DNA from: Mytilinidion resinicola | Taxonomy: Eukaryota > Ascomycota > Dothideomycetes > Mytilinidiales > Mytilinidiaceae | Assembly: GCF_010093595.1 (NCBI RefSeq) | Contig: NW_022985458.1 | Span: 197,876-217,004 of the forward strand | Length of the DNA stretch: 19,129 bases | Reading direction: 5' to 3' | Position numbers and translations under genes: made by a program | Shown here: positions 7,594-16,766 of the stretch, piece after piece | How positions within the stretch are numbered: position 1 is the stretch's first letter | Layout: each line of letters begins with the position of its first letter | The notes under the pieces: model-generated | Told to the model about the DNA's origin: nothing | The model's database searches: none | What the model saw: the letters and a program-made list of their open reading frames with translations, nothing else

Positions 7594-10108
7594 ATGCCTT
7601 GCTTAACTTCCCAACAAGCTAGACAACGTAAACCAACCAACACTTACTACACGTCCCTAAAACGAACTCTAACCTGCTTCCCTCTTAAGGACCTCCTACT
7701 AAACTCTTATAATCTTACCCTAACTTTAATTTTAACTAATTACTCTAAATCCTGCTATAGAAAACCTAGATAGCTTCTAATAATTTAAGCAACTCTAAAT
7801 AGGATGGCATAGCTACTCCAATTACGCCGGTTGCTATTAACCCCGAAGCTGTAATAATAAGCTTGCTTAAGGCACTTTAGAGCAACAACTAATATAAGGT
7901 TATAGATATTGTTAATAAACTTTATTATACCGGTTTTAGTAGTGTTATAGGACTTCTATAGCTTGCTATATATAGTAACTAGTTTAGTAGTAAGAGTTTT
8001 ATTCTTAAAGCTTTTACTAAAATTCTATTCCTTTATAAAGAGAATTTTTACACTAGGTTTATAATAGAGATTATCTTACAGCGTAACCTAATATCTACTA
8101 TTAAAATTATAATTACTCCGGATAAAAACCGGTTAAAACAGGAACAGGTAAAATTAAACACTTTTAGCAAGTCTATTAAAGACTTTTTACAACTTCCGGA
8201 GATTATTAAAGATGCTATATAAGTTATAGGTCTAGGATAAGTTAGTAAAATTAATTTAAGGGTATTCTCTAGAAATATTCTTTCTATTAAAATTTGCGGA
8301 TTAGACTAACTATAACTATAAGTTCTTAAACCTATTTTTAGACCTTAGCTAACCTACTAAAACCTTAGTTAATCTTCCTAGTCTAATCTATACTATAAAT
8401 AAAGCCTAAACTAAAGCTAATAAAAACTTAATCCTTAATTTTATTAAAGACTATATAAAAAATCCTTATACTATAATCCTTGCTATAGTCTTTATAAAAA
8501 ATAATTTTACTAACTAAATTATTCTTAATTACTGTAAAAAGATTAATAAGAAATATAAGTGCACGCTAGGTATTATTATAAAGCCCGATTACTTTTATAA
8601 GTATACTTAGAATAAACTTAACTAGGTTAAGCTGGCCTAGAATAAGAATATCTATTTTAAGTTAGGATAGCATATATTAAGGAACCGCGCGGACAACAAA
8701 ATAAGCTTTTCTATTAGTTAGCGGAATAAGGCCGAAACGCTTTTTTTTAGTAAAGGCCGCTACAACAACTTGCCTAGGGACAGCGTAGGGATTAACCCGC
8801 TTTGCGAGCGTTTTAGCAACCTTTTGCTTTATTATCTTATTAAGGAGCTTCCGTTACTTAGAGAAGAGATAAACACTAAGCTTTAGAACATAGTTAATAA
8901 TATTAAGAAGCTAGGTAAGAAGCGTAGCATAATTAGTAAACAGTGTATAATACTTTTTAAGATTAGTATATATATTTACAATATTCTTAACTCTGCTGCT
9001 AAAAGGTATTATAAGAATAAGTTCTTTGGGCCTGTTAATATAGAGGCCGCTGTTAACTTAACAAAAAATATCTAATAATTCCGAGCTGTTATTTAGTATC
9101 TAAACATCGAGTTTACTAACTATATACGTTTGCGTGGTTACAAATATACCGTGGGGACGGGTCCTAGTAATAATAACATTAACAAAGCTAAAGATAAGAA
9201 AGCATAGAGCCAGTTAGAGGACGAGGATATCGGCTTACTTCTCCCGAAGCCGAAAACACTTACCCGTTAGGAAGCCATCTAATAGGTTTAGAAAGTGCTT
9301 AAGCAATTATATAGTTTTAAGTTGCTAGGGAACTTTAATCCTATACTTATTAGCCAACTATTCTAGGATTAGTCTTAAGAAGGCAATTGCTTTAGAATAT
9401 ATTAATAAGATTGCTAAGGCCTGCAAAGACTTTGTCTATATTGTTCTTTAGTATACTTCTCTAGCTAAGTTCTAAATTCGACTTACTGGTCTCTATATAG
9501 ATACAGCGCTCGCCACTACTCTATTAGCTAGCAAGGAGGAGCTTTACAAGATCCTCGCAGATAAGGCCTGTTATCCCATAACTTACAACCACTATTTTAC
9601 CACCACCCTCCAGAAGCAACAACAGCGCAAGCACCAGAAGATTGTAGAAGGTGCAAAGAGCGCATCCGAGATAAATATCTACTACTCGAATTCCAGCCAC
9701 ACCCACTACAATCCTGCTAAGATGGAGAAAGCTATAGCTAACTCTATTGAGCAGAACATGGACAAATACTCCTCCAAGGAGGCGTTGGACAATCAGCGCG
9801 CATACTACAGGGCAAGAATACCCACCCAACTCATTCCTAACAGAAAGATAATAGTCTAGCAGGATGAGTCGAAGTACTTTATTAATGCTATCGCCAAGCA
9901 GGTTATTAAGCGCCACCTCATCGAGCCGCTTCCCAACAGAATCTTTTCTCCATTGGTCGTCGCCCAATTCACTGACGAGGAGGTCAGTTTCATCGCCGCA
10001 GAGCCACCAGAGCTTACCCAGCAGCGCGCATTCCTTAAGTCTCGCAAAGCCATGCTCCAGAAGGGCATGGATACGTTCAAGGAGGCTATGGGAAGACTGA
10101 AGCGTTAG
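7594..10108 (+). pseudogene. Dynamin-like GTPase, heavily RIP-like mutated
   Basis: This is a relic of a fungal dynamin-superfamily GTPase (Mx/DRP-like), a membrane-remodelling or antiviral mechanoenzyme class. The GTPase domain is legible through its mutations. The P-loop at 7974-8000 reads S-N-stop-F-S-S-K-S-F where the family has GDQSSGKSS. The G3 motif DLPG reads NLPS (about 8371-8382). G4 TKPD reads IKPD (8578-8589). The middle domain follows (LPRDSVGI, REEINTKL, FFGPVNIEAAV, NFNPILISQLF). The GED end is nearly clean (ITYNHYFTTTLQK, NMDKYSSKEALDNQRAYY, SRKAMLQKGMDTFKEAMG) and stops at TAG 10106-10108. Frames change between the GTPase and G3 blocks (probably an intron, whose GTAAGT now reads ATAAGT at about 8309) and by a 1-nt indel near 9378-9385. 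A further TAG lies at 9857-9859. The start at 7594 is uncertain; homology is clear from about 7812. Confidence 0.85.
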
Positions 10109-10287
10109 TTTGAAGGTTCGCTAAGGGCATCGATAAGGTAAGTGGGATGTCAGCTGTCACATTGTCGTATACCTCTCGTTACAGACAAACTTATCGTTCG
10201 ATATCGAGAAATACGGGGATGGGAGAAGGGAGACAAGGCGGCAACGAGTGTCGAGGGTCGATTAAGTTTTTGTTTGGGCTGTTGGCG

Positions 10288-10362
10288 CCGATCACTTACA
10301 ATCACTACTTCACCAAAACTTATCAAAAAGTCTAGAGGGAATAAATCAAAGCCGAATACACG
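10288..10362 (+). pseudogene. Second, small dynamin GED fragment
   Basis: The frame reads PITYNHYFTKTYQKV, stop, RE, stop, IKAEY. PITYNHYFT is identical to the same block of the dynamin pseudogene upstream (about 9573-9599), but the DNA and the following residues differ (TKTYQKV versus TTLQKQQ). It is therefore a diverged copy and not a recent local duplication. It is too short to show more. Confidence 0.5.
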
Positions 10363-10949
10363 ATTGACGTGGGTGGTTTCGGAATTGAATAGCAAGCGTG
10401 TTTCTTGCACTGATCATCCCAAAAATTCTCTATCGACTGCGCACAAGTGACGTCGCTCATTTCACCCAATCTCTCGGAATGGTCGTCATGTTATCATAGT
10501 TGATTAAAATGTATCAAATGCAATTCTCATCATTCCAATCGTTAGGATCTAATTAATACTGCGAAGGACACTTGCAAATTAGCGTTGATCACATTCCATA
10601 CCGAGCAGGTTGACCGGTGACAAAAGCGGTCAACCTGCTGCAGGTAGAACGTAACAGAATTTGTTTGCGTATGACTATCCTTCCTGCACCGCCCAGGATT
10701 TGGCGCGGTGACCAAATGAGAAGTTAGGAGATGGAGATCGGAAAGGGTCGTGGTTGAGAGCCGGCAGCGGCTGCTTCAGCTTCAGTCATGGCTTTGTCCA
10801 TGCACGTTTGCGGACACCATTATACCTTCCTATGCCATGGACCGAGAAAGACTGTTGGGTTCGTCGGTGGAGTCCTTGATATTGGGCTACCCCAGTGTAA
10901 GATTCGCGCTTGGTTCGCTAAGTCCTCAACTTCTTTGACTAACGTACTC
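10363..10949. other. Intergenic stretch with an 11-bp inverted repeat
   Basis: I recognise no gene here. It holds a perfect inverted repeat at 10605-10638 and a weaker GC hairpin near 10688-10709 (CACCGCC and GGCGCGGTG). The rest is mixed-composition sequence with short non-conserved frames. Confidence 0.45.
10605..10638. repeat. Perfect 11-bp inverted repeat, 12-nt loop
   Basis: GCAGGTTGACC (10605-10615) and GGTCAACCTGC (10628-10638) are exact reverse complements. No gene start lies close by on either strand, so a cis-regulatory role is unsupported. It may be a transposon end or a footprint. Confidence 0.6.
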
Positions 10950-11402
10950 CTAACTCGTTACAATAAGCAGTGTGGAGGAGTTGGGACTTGCCATACCGAC
11001 AATGTTGCCTTGCGCGACTCCTTCAGGCCGTACACTCGCGTCCGAGTCCAGTAGATAGTCTTCTAGCCTGTTTAACCTCTTCTTTTGTGAGTATGCGACT
11101 TCGACAATAACTCCAAGGTGTTGAGCTTTGTTGTGCCACAATGAGGCATCCGGCACATGTTTTGACTTTCTGGAAGTCAGTTCACTTTCGATGAGAAAGA
11201 ATATCTCTGTAGAACGGGCCGGATATAGCCTCTGAGCGAAGGCCGTAGCGTTTTCCGTTCCTTTACGTATCAGTCTTAGCTGACTAAATATAGCGTCCTC
11301 AACGCGAGCGATGAACAATTCGTGTACAGCGGTGGGCGTTCGAACGGCAAGTCGATGACTTTCTCCGTCGTCATCATACCTCCCAAGCTCCGTCGTTAGC
11401 TG
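10950..11402 (-). pseudogene. Fragment of a fungal nuclease-like hypothetical family
   Basis: The minus-strand frame reads LGRYDDDGESHRLAVRTPTA, then VEDAIFSQLRLIRKGTENA, VPDASLWH, AQHLGVIVEVAYSQKKRLNR and LEDYLLDSDASVR. From memory this matches a common fungal hypothetical family with a PDA..W/F....YPGVVIEVAYSQK core. Its D and E spacing recalls Uma2-type restriction-endonuclease folds, which is inference. After SVR the frame is lost. The expected closing motif KATLSVWQ appears in another frame (ending TAA 10958-10960), so a short internal stretch (the family's VVIGLDIEY segment) has been deleted with a frameshift. In-frame upstream sequence meets a stop near 11412, and no ATG start remains. 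Both ends are therefore missing. Confidence 0.6.
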
Positions 11403-11483
11403 TTGTTTCTAACTGCTTCGAGTCCACGCACCGAGTCTTGTCTTTTGTACATTCTCACAACCTTTCGTCTCGACTTGAATAGC

Positions 11484-11530
11484 CAGCGGTTGGCAATGTA
11501 CATTAGTGACAGTCATGCAGCCAACCGCTG
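11484..11530. repeat. Perfect 11-bp inverted repeat, 25-nt loop
   Basis: CAGCGGTTGGC (11484-11494) and GCCAACCGCTG (11520-11530) are exact reverse complements, about 170-220 bp upstream of the NACHT-ankyrin start and 4 bp from a second palindrome. Confidence 0.6.
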
Positions 11531-11534
11531 TTTT

Positions 11535-11550
11535 GCCTTATCGATAAGGC
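11535..11550. repeat. Perfect 16-bp palindrome
   Basis: GCCTTATCGATAAGGC equals its own reverse complement. The core ATCGAT is a common restriction-type palindrome, but the full 16-bp symmetry is unlikely by chance at any given place. It could be a dimeric factor site upstream of the receptor gene. Confidence 0.6.
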
Positions 11551-12111
11551 GCAACACAGCTCCCGCAGCTGTTCAGCCTTGCTGCGGCCCCATTCCCCTC
11601 AGCCTGGTTGCTCACCCACAGATCTTCTTCCTCCATCATGCCGCCGTCACCCATTGCCACCGGCCCATGTATGTCTTTATCAGTTCCCGGCTTCTTGCAA
11701 TATGGATCCACTCAGTGCCACGGCCAGCATCATCGCTATCCTGCAGCTCTCGGCCAAGGTCCTTGAGTATCTGAACGACGTAAAAGATGCCTCGAAAGAC
11801 CGCGCGCAGTGCACGATTGAGGTCTCAAACCTTCAAACACTCCTTTTCAGCCTGTGATTTCGATGCGAAGAGGGAAACACAAGCCAGCTATGGTACACCG
11901 CAGTCCAAGCCCTCGCAGTTGAGAACGGGCCGCTCGACCAGTTCAAGCAAGCGCTGGTAACGCTGCAGACCAAGATGACAGAAGGAGGTCGACTGAAGAA
12001 GGCCGGCGAGGCGCTAATATGGAAGTTCAAGAAAGAGGAAATAGCCAGCATATTGGCTCGAATAGAGCGTTTGAAGTTGCTGATAGAGATCGCGTTACAG
12101 ATGGACCACTT

Positions 12112-12160
12112 GTAAGCTTCCGTACTAGCACTGCAGGGCGAAACTGCTCACTTGTACAAG
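12112..12160 (+). other. Intron 1 of the NACHT-ankyrin gene
   Basis: This is a 49-nt, phase-2 intron, GTAAGC to ACAAG. It joins ALQMDH to FKLSQAIKDDTNIIRTHV, restoring the family sequence. A CTCAC motif lies about 12 nt from the 3' end as a possible branch site. Confidence 0.8.
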
Positions 12161-13018
12161 CAAACTTTCTCAAGCCATCAAAGACGATACCAACATCATT
12201 CGGACACACGTGTCTGCTATACAAACAGGCATAAAGAGGATCCAACAAGATCAAGACTACGCGAGACACCGCAGGCTTCTAGAATGGTTATCGCCTACAG
12301 ATTACCCCGCTCAACAATCCGACATCATAGAGCGCAGACAGGAAGGAACAGGTCAGTGGTTCCTAGACGCGCCTGAGGTGGCAAGGTGGCTCAGTGAAGC
12401 CAAGGGAACTCTCTTCTGCCCAGGAATCCCAGGAGCCGGCAAGACCATGGTAGCAGCCATTGCGATCGATCACTTGTTGAGATCAGTGCAGAACAGCTTA
12501 CATGGAGTTGCTTATGTGTACTGCAACTATAAAGCTCAGAAGGAGCAGGATGCTTGCAGTATGCTGGCGGCCATCCTAAAGCAGCTGGTGCAGGCTCGAC
12601 CATCGATTGTGAAGCCTATAGAACAACTGCATCAGCAGCATGCCGACCGTGGGACTAGGCCATCACGGGACGAGATCTTTGGCGCACTCCGAGATGTGCT
12701 TGCACATTGCCCTACTGTTTACATTGTGATCGATGCTCTGGATGAGTGTCGAAGCAGTGACGGCACTCGCCGTCAGTTACTGGCCAACCTTCGAGATCTA
12801 CAGGCGGGTGAAGATGTTCGCCTAATGGCCACCTCACGCCTCATGCCGGAGATTGTAGATGGATTCGGAGAAGCGCTGTGGCTGGAGGTGCAGGCTAGTA
12901 AAGAGGACGTGAAGCGCTTCGTGGCCGGCCAGGTAAATCGACTACCTCTTTGCATTCAGCGCAACCCTTTGCTGCAGGACATGGTGCAAGACAAGATTGT
13001 AGAGGCGGTGGATGGCAT

Positions 13019-13069
13019 GTATGCTTCTTGTTCCGCTTTGTGAAGTGACGTAGGCTTACACGCTTTCAG
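13019..13069 (+). other. Intron 2 of the NACHT-ankyrin gene
   Basis: This is a 51-nt intron, GTATGC to TTTCAG, splitting a Met codon (AT then G). It joins KIVEAVDGM to FLLARLHTDSLL, the usual NACHT C-terminal flank, and removes an in-frame TGA. Confidence 0.85.
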
Positions 13070-15664
13070 GTTTCTTCTTGCTCGCCTGCACACGGATTCG
13101 CTTTTGGACAAGAAAACGGTAAAAGACGTCAAATCAACTTTAGCCAGACTCTCAAAAGGCTCGGCTGCGCTCGATAATGCATACAGAGAGGCTTGCCAAA
13201 GGATAGAGGACCAGCTAAGTGGAGATTTTGAACAAGCCAAAAAGGTTCTGTCATGGACCACGTATGCGAAAAGGCCACTCACCACTTCTGAGCTATGTTG
13301 CGCTTTAGCGGTAGAGCCAGAGAAAGCAGAGCTTGACCCAGAGAATATGCCTAATGTCGAAGACTTGGTGTCCGTGTGCGCTGGTCTTGTTGTCGTCGAT
13401 TAAGAGAGCGCTATTGTCCGTTTCGTGCACTACACTACGCAAGAATACTTCGAGCGTATTAGAGATGCATGGAACCCGGGTGCTCAGATCCATATTGCCA
13501 CAACATGCCTCACCTACCTATCCTTTAGTGCTTTCAGGAACGGCAGCTGTTCCACGGATAAAGCGTTCAAAGAGAGACTCCAGGAAAACGAGTTCCTAGA
13601 CTATGCAGCCAAGCACTGGGGAGAACACGCAAGAGCAGTCGAAGCCGAGGTGTCTAGTCAAGCCTGCTCATTTCTTCTCGAAAGTGGATTGCTTTCATGT
13701 GCTGCACAGGTACTGTCGGCTGGAAGTCACCCATACATATATCACAGCCAATCCTTCACTAGGACGTACTTGCACCACACCGCGCAGTTTGGGTTATCCC
13801 AAATAACAGAGGACCTTTTGTCGAGGATTGAAGGGGAACTTGCAACTGTGCTAAATGCGACAGACAGCTCGGGTCGAACTGCATTGCTCCTTGCCGCAAA
13901 ATATGGACACGAAGAGACGGCCAAGTTACTGCTAGACAAAGGCGCCGATATCAAGTCACAGGGTAGAAATGACGGCAACGCACTCCATGTGGCTTCAGCT
14001 AAAGGCTGCCATAAGGTGGTGAAGGTGCTGCTCGAGGCTGGTGCCGGGCTCAATACACAGGGTGGACGCTACGGCAATGCGCTAAATGCTGCTGCAGTGG
14101 AAGGCCACGAAGACACGATCGTACTGTTGCTCGAAAAAGGCGCCAACGTGACCGGCTTAGATGCACAGTTGAAAAGCGCCATGCATCATGCCGTCAACAA
14201 CGCGGTTTGCAAGCCCTCGATGGTCAAATTACTGTTAAACCGCGGTGCTCAAATGAACACAGTCGACATTAACAACATGACTCCGCTGCACTATAGCGTC
14301 AAGTTCGGCCATAAAGATGTTGCGGAATTGCTTTTCGACAGAGGCGTACCTATCAATTCCGAGGTTCATCGAAAGACGTGGACTTGCAAGGCTGTACAGG
14401 ACGGTACGACTTACGAGGAGTCTGCTCCGAAGTCCACGCCGGAAGTCCCTCATGTTTCAGCTGGTCTCACACCATTGCACTTCGCGACCTTGACTGGCGA
14501 TCCTGCAATGACTGAGTTCCTTCTTAAACATGGTGCTGACCCAAACGCTCTTTCCGATTATGGCGAAAGCCCTCTGCACCTTACGTTGCGCAGAACGCTT
14601 CATGGGACAAGATATCAAGACGATTGGGTTGATCCTTACTTGAGGGCAGAAGGTCTGTGGGATTTTGTAGATTTTGAAGAGGATGACGTCGATGCAATCG
14701 ACGCTGATATCTCTCAACATCGAATTGCGGTGCTCGACGCGCTTCTCTCAGACCCGAGGACCAGTCTCACAATGAGAGACTGTCAAGATGAATATCCTGT
14801 CCATTGCATCCCGTATAACCGGTCAGAGAGTACGACAGTCATCCAGAAAATGGTATCCAAAGGAGCGGACCTGTCCTTGGCAATTCAAAACAACGAACTG
14901 CGCTGCATTTAGCCAGTAGAGCCGGTGACTATGAGTCAATCATTGTCTTGCTCTCCCTAGGGGCAGATGTGACATTGACGGATAATAAGGGCCTCAATGC
15001 ACTTCACCACGCTGCTCGGAGCGGGAATTACAAGACAGTAACCGCCATCCTGGAGACTGAAAGGGCAAAATCAGTCAACCTTATAGCATCAAAGGACAGA
15101 CGAGGAATGAATGCACTTCATCACCTGTTGTCTAAGATGTTCTCATGCCGGGTTGAGACGGAGCAATTGCTACTTAGTCAGGGGGTGGACGGTTCAGAGT
15201 TGGATGAATGCGGGGCCTCACCATTAGCAAGCTACTTTCTAAGATCCACCTTGAGTATTGACGTCGACATCTGCCAGTTACTGCTAGGAATCGAGGGAAA
15301 TGCATCTTTTATTGACAATAATGGGCAGACCCTCGGGCATTTGTATGCCGGAACTCTTGACTTTGGAGTCCATGTCCTAAAGCTTCTAAAGGAACACGGG
15401 GTCGACATGACCAAGAAGGATCTTGAAGGAAGAACAATGCTACATCGTGCCGCCAACAGCGGTTCACTTACCAAGGACTCGCTGGATTTTCTTGTTAATG
15501 TCATCGGCCTTCAGCCAAGTGCAGAAGACTCGTGTGGAAGAACAGCTTCACAGTACGCTACGGAACAAGCTGCTAAAGACCATAGCCAGCGGATTTATGA
15601 CGCTGATCGTTGGCAAAGGACCAAGGACATCTTGCTACAGCATTGTCTTGCGTCGATCGCATGA

Positions 15665-16026
15665 CTGGGTCATAATGATTATAAGATATATTCCATAGGC
15701 CTGTTTTCTTTGACTTCTTCATACGAACTGGTAACAATAAAGATTCACTTACCTTACTACACCAACGCTGGGCAAGGGCAATTCCTTATGGAAACAAATG
15801 ATCTGGATCGATGGAAGTCCATCCTGATCACGTGAGCGAATCATGGTGTGATCCCCCCTTGAACCCGCTCTAGTACTTCGAAATACTTTTTCACGTAAAG
15901 AGGAATGCCATCACAAACTTGTAGTCCCTCAGAGCCTCCTCCCACTTATCGCTAACCTTCAAGAAACCTCTCCGTTAAAACACGGCTCTCCTTGAGCAGG
16001 CCTTCCTTGCGGCAGGGGCGCCTCAA
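15665..16026. other. Intergenic stretch, nothing recognised
   Basis: This is 3' flank of the NACHT-ankyrin gene with AATAAAG at about 15736, a possible polyadenylation signal. No conserved frame or repeat is visible. Confidence 0.4.
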
Positions 16027-16440
16027 TCACGATCCGACGTCATCGGGCCGATCAAAGGCAACAAACGTCTCGCACTCGTTGGCGATGCTGTTCTTCGACT
16101 TTGTATCCTTGATGAATGTTTTCCAACTAGTGGTGACGCAGGTTAGCATGTTGAGAATTAGCAGGGAATGTTCTTCTAACCAGGCGTAGAACTCGGACAA
16201 AATCTCGTGGTAGATGTCGGAACAAACGAAAATCTGAAGAACGTAGCGAAGGAGTGAGGTTTGAAAGAGTACATCAGAGAAAATCCATGTCAAAAGGGTC
16301 AGGAAGCGAAAACAACGCTCGCTTCTACGGTAATCAACCCTTCCTACTTCTATGCAATTCGGAACATTATACAAAAGGGTCGCAGGAGCGGGTCGGCACC
16401 CTTCCCTGCTAGCGCGCCTACTACAAGTATTATAGAGCAA
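16027..16440 (-). CDS. Unrecognised open frame, probably a fragment
   Basis: A 137-codon frame reads RRSERCFRFLTLLTWIFSDV, LLRYVLQIFVCSDIYHEILS, EFYAWLEEHSLLILN and then SWKTFIKDTKSKNSIANECE, FVAFDRPDDVGS. It has no ATG in its first two thirds; the first in-frame Met is in LNMLTCV. Any real gene therefore begins upstream, or an exon boundary is missing. The alternating hydrophobic and aromatic pattern looks like a folded helical protein and not random sequence. A GCTAAC motif followed by CACTAG (about 16127-16145) could be an intron end. I do not recognise the family, and a decayed gene is as likely as a live one. Confidence 0.3.
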   Translation of the reverse strand: MLYNTCSRRASREGCRPAPATLLYNVPNCIEVGRVDYRRSERCFRFLTLLTWIFSDVLFQTSLLRYVLQIFVCSDIYHEILSEFYAWLEEHSLLILNMLTCVTTSWKTFIKDTKSKNSIANECETFVAFDRPDDVGS

Positions 16441-16733
16441 ACAAACTAGGAGCCGCTCCCGCTTCTAAGCTCATCTGCAATCCTACTACGTAAGAAAATA
16501 CGAAAATTGGAGTGGCAAAATTAACAACTATACACGTGTTAGGCGAGCGCCACCTAGCAGTGCAACTACTATATATTTTGTTCTACACAGCGTGTCTAGC
16601 AATCCGCTAGTCACTCACTTACCTTTTAAGGTTTGTGCGTGGCGCAATAGTATAGAGCTTCACCCTTATAATATACATATTCCCCTTCCTCCTTTACACA
16701 ATAGAAAGATAAAGAAAATATTTATTAAGGGAG
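16441..16733. other. Intergenic stretch, nothing recognised
   Basis: This is AT-rich, low-information sequence between the unrecognised frame and the left target duplication of the transposon cluster. Short frames here look random. Confidence 0.4.
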
Positions 16734-16766
16734 AATATATAGGGTGCTGGTATTCGTACACCCCCT

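Larger units (their letters stand above)
11403..11701. promoter_or_regulatory. Upstream region of the NACHT-ankyrin gene with palindromes
   Basis: About 300 bp lie upstream of ATG 11702. It holds an 11-bp inverted repeat (CAGCGGTTGGC at 11484-11494 and GCCAACCGCTG at 11520-11530) and a perfect 16-bp palindrome GCCTTATCGATAAGGC (11535-11550). These are followed by a pyrimidine-rich stretch, common in fungal promoters and leaders. The regulatory role is inferred from position only. Confidence 0.45.
11702..15664 (+). pseudogene. NACHT-ankyrin STAND/NLR receptor, broken by two stops and a frameshift
   Basis: The exons are 11702-12111, 12161-13018 and 13070-15664. The N terminus MDPLSATASIIAILQLSAKV with LNDVKDASKDRAQC matches the fungal HeLo-like STAND N-terminal domain, a helical, potentially membrane-targeting signalling part. 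The NACHT domain has Walker A GIPGAGKT (about 12423-12446), Walker B VYIVIDALDE (about 12718-12747) and a sensor-like LMATSR. A helical region ends in VRFVHYTTQEYFE. About nine or more ankyrin repeats then follow from about 13867 (RTALLLAAKYGHEETAKLLL, NALHVASAKGCHKVVKVLL, TPLHYSVKFGHKDVAELLF, TPLHFATLTGDPAMTEFLL). Lesions are TGA 11855-11857 (CGA to TGA would explain it), TAA 13401-13403 and a one-base loss near 14883 that moves the ankyrin frame. Otherwise the domain order is complete and ends at TGA 15662-15664. As read, translation would stop after 51 residues. Confidence 0.88.

Noticed and set aside
9524..9967. 147-codon minus-strand frame with hydrophobic, leucine-rich content
   Set aside because: It is the reverse of the clean GED part of the dynamin pseudogene. 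The hydrophobic look comes from complementing Lys/Gln-rich codons.
10138..10184. Intron-like GTAAGT..TACAG segment after the dynamin stop
   Set aside because: Neither side has a supported exon, and the branch site is poor. A 3' UTR intron is possible but cannot be supported.
13401..13403. In-frame TAA explained by a third intron
   Set aside because: The only GT..AG pair around it would give an intron of about 30 nt with no branch site and would delete conserved residues. A nonsense mutation is simpler.
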